In this document: piece after piece, positions 1-4,697 of the stretch
Position numbering within the stretch: the stretch's first letter is position 1
Layout of the letters: the number at the start of each line of letters is the position of its first letter
Assembly (NCBI GenBank): GCA_002085285.1
Contig: NATK01000159.1
Location: 1-5,776 of the forward strand
DNA from: Candidatus Latescibacteria bacterium 4484_7
GTDB taxonomy: Bacteria > Krumholzibacteriota > Krumholzibacteriia > Krumholzibacteriales > Krumholzibacteriaceae
Direction of reading: 5' to 3'
Length of the DNA stretch: 5,776 bases
Made by a program: the position numbers and the translations under genes
The notes under the pieces: model-generated
What the model was told of the DNA's origin: nothing
The model's input: the letters and a program-made list of their open reading frames with translations, nothing else
The model's database searches: none

Positions 1-758
1 CCCTTTTCTCTCGCCGCTTCGATTGAAATATTCAACCTTTTAATCGCAAGAGGATATTCCGCTCTGCAATAAATATATCCATGCGAAGCCCCTATTGCCC
101 TGGCACATATTATCATTCCTTCAAGCACCGAATGAGGATCCCCCTCCAGAACAGAACGGTCCATGAATGCCCCGGGGTCACCCTCATCCGCATTGCACAC
201 AACATATTTAATTTCACTGTTACTCTTAGCGGCAAACGACCATTTGAGACCTGTTGGGAATCCTGCTCCCCCGCGCCCCCTTAACCCCGAATTTTTAACC
301 TCTTCAATAATTTCATCGGGCTTCATTTCAAATAAGGCTTTGCGAAGACCCTTGTACCCTCCCCTTGCCTCGTACTCTTCAATTATCTCCGGATTAATAA
401 CCCCACAATTTCTCAATACTATCCTTGATTGAAGATTGAGAAAATCAGCCTCCGGACCGGTTACCTCACCATTGCCATCAATCCTGCATACTACATTTTC
501 TTCTAATATCCTGCCATTTAGGATATGTTCGCTAAATATTTTCTCTGCAATCGAGGGAGTTACTTTGCCATATATTACCCTGTCTTCTCCCTCTCGGACC
601 TCCACAAGCGGTTCCATATAGCACATACCTATACAACCCGTTATTGATAACTCGAAGGAGTTCTCGTTATTGCTAAGAATCTCTTCCAGCTTATCGTAGG
701 TCCCTTGAGCCCCGGCTGAAAGGCCGCATGTGCCCATGCCAACAATTGCTTTTTTCAT
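1..758 (-). CDS. NuoF/HndC/HydB-like NADH-binding flavoprotein subunit, N-terminal part (cut by left edge)
   Basis: Partial: 252 residues from ATG at 758, continuing past base 1. The family oxidises or reduces NAD(P)H through FMN and passes electrons through Fe-S clusters. It is a cytoplasmic subunit of bifurcating hydrogenases, NAD-linked formate dehydrogenases and complex I. Residues 1-90 form the thioredoxin-like [2Fe-2S] domain found at the N terminus of HydB/HndC but not of classical NuoF; C11 and the CIGMC pair (C42, C46) are visible. After a linker comes the FMN/NADH fold: GLRGRGGAGFPTGLKW at 158-173 is the glycine-rich signature, followed by VVCNADEGDPGAFMDR at 186-201 and ASHGYIYCRAEYP near 224-236. 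An AGGAG site at 771-767, 8 bases upstream, supports the ATG. It lies 78 bases after the NuoE-like gene on the same strand, presumably in one transcript. The downstream partner (FeFe hydrogenase or formate dehydrogenase catalytic subunit) is outside the window. The family is secure; the exact complex is not. Confidence 0.93.
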   Translation of the reverse strand, partial: MKKAIVGMGTCGLSAGAQGTYDKLEEILSNNENSFELSITGCIGMCYMEPLVEVREGEDRVIYGKVTPSIAEKIFSEHILNGRILEENVVCRIDGNGEVTGPEADFLNLQSRIVLRNCGVINPEIIEEYEARGGYKGLRKALFEMKPDEIIEEVKNSGLRGRGGAGFPTGLKWSFAAKSNSEIKYVVCNADEGDPGAFMDRSVLEGDPHSVLEGMIICARAIGASHGYIYCRAEYPLAIKRLNISIEAAREK

Positions 759-836
759 CAAATAAACTCCTAATATTCGAGGAAAACCTCTCTTCCCAAC
801 CTGCTTCGGTCTACTGCAACAATCTCTAAGTTTTAT

Positions 837-1136
837 TTATCGTAACGACTTCTTTTTGGAACCTTTTTCTTCCCTGCGTCTGTATTCGCGAAGGATCTTC
901 CGAATTGATGCCGGAGTTTGTTTTCCGTAAGTTTCTTCACCAATCATTACGACAGGAGCTAGTGAACAACATCCAAGACAGGCAACCGTATTTAGCGTAA
1001 AAAGGCCATCATCCGTGGTTTCATTTTCTTCTATACCCAATTCATCTTGAATTGTCTCTTTGAGCATGTTTGCACCAGACACATGGCATGCCGTGCCATT
1101 ACAAACGCGAATTATGAACTTTCCAATAGGTTTCAA
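837..1136 (-). CDS. NuoE/HndA-like thioredoxin-fold [2Fe-2S] protein lacking the usual N-terminal helical domain
   Basis: Using the TTG at 1136 the product has 99 residues. It is the thioredoxin-like half of NuoE/HydC/HndA, which carries one [2Fe-2S] cluster beside the flavoprotein subunit. Visible signature: KPIGKFIIRVCNGTACHVSG near the start (C12 and C17, C-x4-C), then ACLGCCSLAPVV (C53 and C57, C-x3-C, with an extra C56), so all four ligands are present. The C-terminal tail is very basic. Normal NuoE proteins are about 150-170 residues with an N-terminal helical domain of about 70. Here that part is absent: going upstream in frame, family-like sequence stops at AQFRLKP and the preceding residues (basic, arginine-rich) look like shadow coding of the receiver gene. 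The TTG overlaps the receiver gene's TGA (TTGA), which would permit coupling, but I see no Shine-Dalgarno. A further in-frame TTG lies at 1196, also without one. It is either a truncated remnant after a deletion or a reduced stand-alone ferredoxin. The domain is certain; the start is not. Confidence 0.75.
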   Translation of the reverse strand: MKPIGKFIIRVCNGTACHVSGANMLKETIQDELGIEENETTDDGLFTLNTVACLGCCSLAPVVMIGEETYGKQTPASIRKILREYRRREEKGSKKKSLR

Positions 1137-2032
1137 CCGGAATTGTGCCCGGTCACCATTCCTACCAGCTTGGAGCCGTCTTCGATAACATCGCAAAAAA
1201 CAACTTCATCGATAAAAAACACAGTGGTGAAAACCTTTTGTATGGCATTCTTTTCGATATCCACAATAATGTAACTCGTCGTCCCTGTTTTTTTACTCGA
1301 ACTACTAGCACTCTCCGATTCCTTGACCAATTTTGAGTATATACTAATGAATTCATCCACATCGCGGTCGAGCTTAGGCCTTTCCACCTTGCTCATAGAT
1401 ACGATTTCGACCCCGTCCATCTTGCCTATTTTATCAAAGAGATCATCTATTTCTTCCTGTAGTGAGGCTTGTGCCCTTATAATAATATCAAAATCACCAC
1501 GCACTGCCTCACATTGCTGAACACCATCCATGTAGTACAACTTCTTGTAAATCTCCATACTCTTCTCCTGGTCCAGCACTTTTATTGTCAAGTAAGAGGT
1601 TATAGATTCACGCATCGCCGGCTCTTCTTCTACCTCCGGTTTTCCAGAAGAAACAGAGGATGGCGAAAGCCCTTCGAGAGCTTTAACCAGCTCTGATATT
1701 TCAAAAGGCTTATCGAGATAAGCTGTGTTGTATTCTGAAGTTGCTTCCAATTCTAAACTTACATCTCCATAACCGGTTATTACTAATACAGGCAGTTCCG
1801 GATACTGTTTCTTGATCACCTTAAGTATCTTTAGCCCGTCTATATCAGGCATGAAAATATCAGTAACAAGATAGTCGTACATAAGATCTTTTTCACGAGC
1901 ACTTTCGAGCTCATGAATTGCCGAAATTCCGTCGGGGCAGGCAACGGCACTAAAACCTTCCTGTGCAAGTCCAACCTTAAGGTTTCTTCTTATCTCAGGT
2001 TCATCATCTATTATCAAAACCCGACCTCTCAA
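1133..2032 (-). CDS. Response regulator: CheY-like receiver fused to Lrp/AsnC-type RAM domains, no DNA-binding domain
   Basis: With TTG at 2032 as start the product has 299 residues. This start is chosen because a perfect AAGGAGG (2045-2039) sits 6 bases upstream; an in-frame TTG at 2074 has no comparable site. Residues 4-122 are a receiver domain: D9 and D10 acidic pair, D58 phosphoacceptor in VTDIFMPDIDG, T86 in VITGYG, K108 in DKPF. A linker rich in Ser, Pro and Glu (123-140) follows. Residues 143-219 match the beta-alpha-beta-beta-alpha-beta pattern of the AsnC/Lrp effector (RAM) domain, with GDFDIIIRAQ in the middle and a closing DGVEIVSMSKVERP. After a Ser/Lys linker, residues 252-299 repeat the first half of such a domain (SYIIVDIEKN through KLVGMVTG) and then end abruptly, without the second helix and last strand. 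No helix-turn-helix is visible, so output is probably by ligand-sensitive oligomerisation or protein contact. It is upstream of and co-oriented with the nuoE/nuoF-like genes, suggesting a redox-linked signalling role. No cognate kinase is in view. Confidence 0.85.
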   Translation of the reverse strand: MRGRVLIIDDEPEIRRNLKVGLAQEGFSAVACPDGISAIHELESAREKDLMYDYLVTDIFMPDIDGLKILKVIKKQYPELPVLVITGYGDVSLELEATSEYNTAYLDKPFEISELVKALEGLSPSSVSSGKPEVEEEPAMRESITSYLTIKVLDQEKSMEIYKKLYYMDGVQQCEAVRGDFDIIIRAQASLQEEIDDLFDKIGKMDGVEIVSMSKVERPKLDRDVDEFISIYSKLVKESESASSSSKKTGTTSYIIVDIEKNAIQKVFTTVFFIDEVVFCDVIEDGSKLVGMVTGHNSG

Positions 2033-2038
2033 GATAAA

Positions 2039-2045
2039 CCTCCTT
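2039..2045 (-). promoter_or_regulatory. Shine-Dalgarno AAGGAGG that fixes the TTG start of the receiver protein
   Basis: Read on the minus strand this is a full-consensus AAGGAGG, 6 bases before TTG at 2032-2030. The receiver fold starts directly after it (RGRVLIIDDE), as expected for a true N terminus. This argues against the longer reading from 2074. Confidence 0.8.
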
Positions 2046-2121
2046 AAGCTCGCAAAATCGCTGTCTTTCTTCAACAGTAAGTCTTTAAATAGCTCCGTTT
2101 AATATTGATAAACTTTTTACA

Positions 2122-2131
2122 TCTTCGAAGA
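2122..2131. promoter_or_regulatory. 10-base perfect palindrome TCTTCGAAGA near the leftward start site
   Basis: The palindrome lies just downstream of the candidate leftward -10 (2139-2134), where transcription of the receiver/nuoE/nuoF block would begin. That position suits an operator. A 10-base palindrome can occur by chance and I do not recognise a regulator for it. Confidence 0.25.
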
Positions 2132-2133
2132 GG

Positions 2134-2162
2134 AAAATATTACCACATCGACAGATTGTCAA
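2134..2162 (-). promoter_or_regulatory. Candidate leftward promoter for the receiver/nuoE/nuoF block
   Basis: On the minus strand there is a perfect TTGACA (2162-2157), a 17-base spacer and TATTTT (2139-2134), a 4/6 match to the -10 consensus. A better -10 by sequence, TAATAT, also occurs but only 14 bases from the -35. The leader to the TTG start would be about 95 bases. It is supported only by sequence match and by the divergent gene layout. Confidence 0.4.
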
Positions 2163-2203
2163 TTGAAAAAAGCTCCTATCCCCGATTAGCTGAAAATTTC
2201 TCC

Positions 2204-2233
2204 TTGACATTGGAACGGATTCTGCAATATATT
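2204..2233 (+). promoter_or_regulatory. Sigma70-like promoter for the tetR-efflux operon
   Basis: A perfect -35 TTGACA (2204-2209) is followed after 18 bases by TATATT (2228-2233), a 5/6 -10 box. Shifting by one base gives ATATAT at 17 bases. Transcription would start near 2240, giving a leader of about 50 bases to the GTG start at 2289. The operator-like repeat overlaps the end of the -10. Confidence 0.7.
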
Positions 2234-2246
2234 GACTGACCAGTCA
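2233..2246. promoter_or_regulatory. Probable TetR operator, perfect inverted repeat TGACTG-AC-CAGTCA
   Basis: Two perfect 6-base arms are separated by 2 bases, lying from the end of the -10 box across the expected transcription start. TGAC/GTCA-rich palindromes of this size are typical operators of TetR-family repressors. The tetR-family gene starts 43 bases downstream, so autorepression with co-repression of the efflux genes is the natural reading. Binding itself is inferred. Confidence 0.7.
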
Positions 2247-2275
2247 TTCAAAAAATACTTCCGGCGCCGAAACCG

Positions 2276-2281
2276 AAGGAG
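2276..2281 (+). promoter_or_regulatory. Shine-Dalgarno AAGGAG that fixes the GTG start of the TetR regulator
   Basis: AAGGAG is followed after 7 bases by GTG at 2289. The longer in-frame reading from TTG at 2232 would begin inside the promoter -10 box and operator, so it cannot be translated from that promoter. Confidence 0.8.
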
Positions 2282-2288
2282 CTTTGCA

Positions 2289-2936
2289 GTGGCAGAAGGC
2301 AGCAAGAAAAAACAGCTCATAGCAAAAAGAAAAAACCAGATCATAAGGGCGGCCATAAGAGAGTTTTCGAACCGCGGTTTTCACGAGACGGAAATGGACA
2401 ACATAGCCAGGACGGCCGGAGTATCGAAAGGAACCCTATACAACTACTTCGAAAACAAATCCGACCTCTTCCTTTCGACCATAGACTGGGGGCTTAGCCG
2501 TTTGATCGGCAAGGTTTACAAATCATTGGAAGGGATCAACGATCCGGTTCTCAAACTCGAAAAAGCGCTCGAGGTCTACCTCGATTATCTCAGAAAGAAC
2601 AAGAGCCTCTTCAAGATACTGTACAGATACAAGGACATGTTCAGAGAAGACATGAAAACAAAGTTCGGGAAAAGGCACTCTGCACACTTCTATCTTCTCG
2701 AGGACATCTTGAACGATGGCATCGAGAAGGGGATATTCAGGCGTTTCAACGCAAAGAGCGCTTCGCTCTCCATTGCCGGAGGTATAATGCACTCCCTCAT
2801 GCAAGGGGAGCTCGAGCTGAAGAATAAAAAAAGCGTGGCAGAGCAAACAAAACAGTTCAAAGAGCTCGTCTTCTACGGAATCATGAAAAGAGACGGAACT
2901 GAAACGAATAAACAAAAAAAGGGGAGGAAAAATTGA
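2289..2936 (+). CDS. TetR/AcrR-family transcriptional repressor of the efflux operon
   Basis: 215 residues from GTG at 2289, a normal length for the family. Residues about 13-60 are the TetR DNA-binding domain: IIRAAIREFSNRGFHETEMD, then IARTAGVSKGTLYNYFENKSDLF, the near-invariant recognition helix region with its Y-x-Y-F motif. Residues about 70-200 are all-helical and variable, as expected for the ligand-binding and dimerisation domain. The C-terminal tail is lysine-rich. It is the first gene of a plus-strand set with an exported small protein, a TolC-like channel and an HlyD-like adaptor. With the operator-like palindrome in its own promoter, it most likely represses itself and the efflux genes until a ligand, often a toxic hydrophobic compound or fatty-acid derivative in this family, releases it. 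The ligand cannot be predicted. Its TGA overlaps the next gene's TTG. Confidence 0.93.
   Translation: MAEGSKKKQLIAKRKNQIIRAAIREFSNRGFHETEMDNIARTAGVSKGTLYNYFENKSDLFLSTIDWGLSRLIGKVYKSLEGINDPVLKLEKALEVYLDYLRKNKSLFKILYRYKDMFREDMKTKFGKRHSAHFYLLEDILNDGIEKGIFRRFNAKSASLSIAGGIMHSLMQGELELKNKKSVAEQTKQFKELVFYGIMKRDGTETNKQKKGRKN
2921..2927 (+). promoter_or_regulatory. Shine-Dalgarno GGGGAGG for the small exported protein's TTG start
   Basis: The site sits inside the end of the tetR coding region, 5 bases before TTG at 2933. The TTG overlaps the tetR stop codon (TTGA, 2933-2936). The strong site plus the overlap indicates coupled translation and makes the short reading frame believable. Confidence 0.75.
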
Positions 2937-3244
2937 AAAGGATCTGGCTCTCAATTGCACTGTTGTTGATGTGCCTGGCGCTGCTGAGCTCATCATCGAA
3001 TGCAGAACCGACGAGAACATTCGGCTTCACCGTCTCAGCGGGCACGGCCATATCGGTAAACGGCAGCTACAACGAAGCTGTCGATATGCCGAACGCACTC
3101 GAGGCGGGGTATGATTACGACATCGCCTTCGACAAATGGATAGGCAGACACTTCAGGGCATCTATGACTGTAAAAAGGTTCACCGAGCAGGGTTTCGTAA
3201 CGCTCGATGTCGGATTCTCATATTATTTCTCGTCGAGCAATTAG
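2933..3244 (+). CDS. Small exported protein of unknown function in the efflux operon
   Basis: 103 residues; I do not recognise a family. The N terminus is a clear Sec signal peptide: M-K-R, a hydrophobic core (residues about 5-18) and a likely cleavage after SNA at 24, leaving about 79 residues. C14 lies in the hydrophobic core in a poor lipobox context, so it is probably not a lipoprotein. The mature part has alternating polar and hydrophobic stretches rich in aromatics and glycine (GFTVSAGTAISVNGS, LEAGYDYDIAF, a closing FVTLDVGFSYYF) that resemble outer-membrane beta-hairpins. It is too short for a complete 8-strand barrel, so it may be a periplasmic or outer-membrane accessory, or a remnant of a longer barrel. 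It overlaps tetR by 4 bases and is followed 19 bases later by the TolC-like gene. The reading frame is supported by a strong ribosome site, the signal peptide and tight operon packing. Confidence 0.75.
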   Translation: MKRIWLSIALLLMCLALLSSSSNAEPTRTFGFTVSAGTAISVNGSYNEAVDMPNALEAGYDYDIAFDKWIGRHFRASMTVKRFTEQGFVTLDVGFSYYFSSSN

Positions 3245-3263
3245 ATGAAAGGAAGGATTATCC

Positions 3264-4655
3264 ATGAAAGTCGCAGTAAACTTTCTTATCGTTCTCTTTC
3301 TTCTCTCAGCACCTGCAACCCTGCCCGCTCAGCAGGTTGATTCGCATAGCGGGATGCCCGGGCGGGCCGAGGGAGACACCCTGGCGTTGACAATCGATCA
3401 AAGCATCGAGATAGCGCTGGAAAACAATCCGACCATGAGAGTCGCCGTGGAAAAGGTCAACGAGGCGAAGAGTCAGGTCGGCGAGGCCGGAACGGCGTTC
3501 CTTCCTCAATTGGAGGGACAGGCAGGTTACACGAGGCTCGACATGGCACCATTTTTTCCTACATCCAAATTCATGATGTTCGGCGGCGGCACCCCTCCGC
3601 CGGGAACACCGAAGAAAATAACAATAGGCCTTCCGGACAACTTCTCCGCATCGCTGACTTTGAGTCAACCTATATTCACAGGCGGAAAGCTTAAAAATTC
3701 GTTCGAGATCAGCAAGCTGGCCAGGGCCACCGCCCAATCGGAGCTCACTCGAACACACAAGGAGCTGATATACCAGGTCAAAGCTGCATACTGGAACCTA
3801 GTTAGAGCGAGGCAGTACGAGAAGGTCGCCGCTGAATCGCTCGAGCAGCTCAGAGCCCACCTGAACGATGTGGAGAACATGTACAACGTCGGCATTGCCG
3901 CCAAGAACGATCTGCTGAAATCGAAGGTTTACTACTCCAAGGCCAAGCTCGGCCTGATGAGCGCGAGGCACGGTGTGAAGCTGGCGAGGAGAAACCTCTG
4001 CAATACCCTGGGAATCTCGATCGACAAGGAGATCATTTGCACCTCGAACCTCGAGGCTATTGATACGACTGAGATCGATCTCGACTCGGCAATAGAAACA
4101 GGGCTCAAGAAGAGCCCAGAGCTCAAGACGATGGACTACCAGAAGATGATGGCTGCGAAACAGGTCGAGATAGCACGGAGCGGGTACATTCCCGACATCT
4201 TCTTCTCGGCGAACCTCGAATACAAATACCCCGATAGGGAGTACAACAAGGATTTCTATACGACCTGGACAGTCGGCTTCTATGCCCAGATGAACCTCTT
4301 CGACTGGGGTAAAGCGGCCTACCAGGGAGAAGAGGCGAAGAGCCGACTAAAGCAGGTCGAGGTATCGAGGAAGGGGCTCAAAGACGGTCTCATCCTCAAT
4401 ATTACGAGAGCCTACCTATCCGTAGTCGAGGCGCGCAACGAGATAGATGCAGCGAAGGAGGCGCTCGACCAGGCTGAAGAGAATTTCCGGGTGACAGACG
4501 AGAAGTTCAAGGAGGGACTCGTGACGAATGCCGAGCTTCTCGATGCACAGGTCATGCTGACAGGCGCAAAGACCGATTTCAGCAACGCGTTCATAAACTA
4601 CAGGATGGCGAGGGCTGATCTGGCCAGATCGATGGGTTTGGATCAGACACGCTGA
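3264..4655 (+). CDS. TolC-family outer-membrane efflux channel protein
   Basis: 463 residues from ATG at 3264, with AAGGA 6 bases upstream. A signal peptide spans residues 1-22 (cleavage likely LPA|QQ). The two tandem OEP repeats of the family are visible. The first begins LTIDQSIEIALENNPTMR (42-59), continues through VGEAGTAFLPQLEGQAGY to the strand ending in LSQPIFTGGKL, then a long helical coiled-coil region. The second begins near LDSAIETGLKKSPELKTMDY, has SGYIPDIFFSANLEY and the strand MNLFDWGKA, then long helices with LVTNAELLDAQVMLTGAKTDF. Such proteins form trimeric outer-membrane barrels with a periplasmic helical tunnel that docks to an adaptor and inner-membrane pump. An unusual Phe/Met/Gly/Pro-rich loop at 93-126 separates the first two strands of repeat one and probably faces outside. 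The gene sits between the small exported protein and the HlyD-like adaptor, 42 bases before the latter. The exported compound is unknown. Confidence 0.95.
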   Translation: MKVAVNFLIVLFLLSAPATLPAQQVDSHSGMPGRAEGDTLALTIDQSIEIALENNPTMRVAVEKVNEAKSQVGEAGTAFLPQLEGQAGYTRLDMAPFFPTSKFMMFGGGTPPPGTPKKITIGLPDNFSASLTLSQPIFTGGKLKNSFEISKLARATAQSELTRTHKELIYQVKAAYWNLVRARQYEKVAAESLEQLRAHLNDVENMYNVGIAAKNDLLKSKVYYSKAKLGLMSARHGVKLARRNLCNTLGISIDKEIICTSNLEAIDTTEIDLDSAIETGLKKSPELKTMDYQKMMAAKQVEIARSGYIPDIFFSANLEYKYPDREYNKDFYTTWTVGFYAQMNLFDWGKAAYQGEEAKSRLKQVEVSRKGLKDGLILNITRAYLSVVEARNEIDAAKEALDQAEENFRVTDEKFKEGLVTNAELLDAQVMLTGAKTDFSNAFINYRMARADLARSMGLDQTR

Positions 4656-4697
4656 TTTTGCGATTTGACAGAGGAACTCAGCACGAAAGGAAACGCA

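Noticed and set aside
779..790. GAGG-AAAA-CCTC hairpin between the nuoE-like and nuoF-like genes as a terminator
   Set aside because: It is only a 4-base-pair stem with no T tract after it in the direction of transcription, and it lies between genes that should be co-transcribed.
1133..1200. Programmed or sequencing frameshift at the T6 run (1195-1200) fusing the receiver protein to the NuoE-like protein
   Set aside because: The receiver frame keeps RAM-like sequence well past the run (CDVIEDGSKLVGMVTG), while the NuoE frame over that stretch is arginine-rich nonsense. Any join must lie near 1140-1160, where there is no slippery heptamer.
2033..2074. N-terminal extension of the receiver protein from TTG at 2074
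   Set aside because: The added 14 residues precede the receiver fold, and the only good ribosome site (AAGGAGG, 2045-2039) points to TTG at 2032.
2232..2288. N-terminal extension of the TetR regulator from TTG at 2232
   Set aside because: It would start inside the -10 box and operator and has no ribosome site, whereas GTG at 2289 has AAGGAG at 7 bases.
2933..3010. Small exported protein as a lipoprotein through C14
   Set aside because: The cysteine is inside the hydrophobic core, preceded by LLM rather than a small residue, and a better signal-peptidase I site (SNA|E) follows at 24.
2523..3020. 165-residue minus-strand open frame
   Set aside because: It is antisense to tetR and the small exported gene, with no ribosome site or recognisable domain; the sense frames are clearly coding.
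3306..3758. 150-residue minus-strand open frame
   Set aside because: It is antisense to the TolC-like gene, which has full OEP repeats; composition is typical of a shadow frame.
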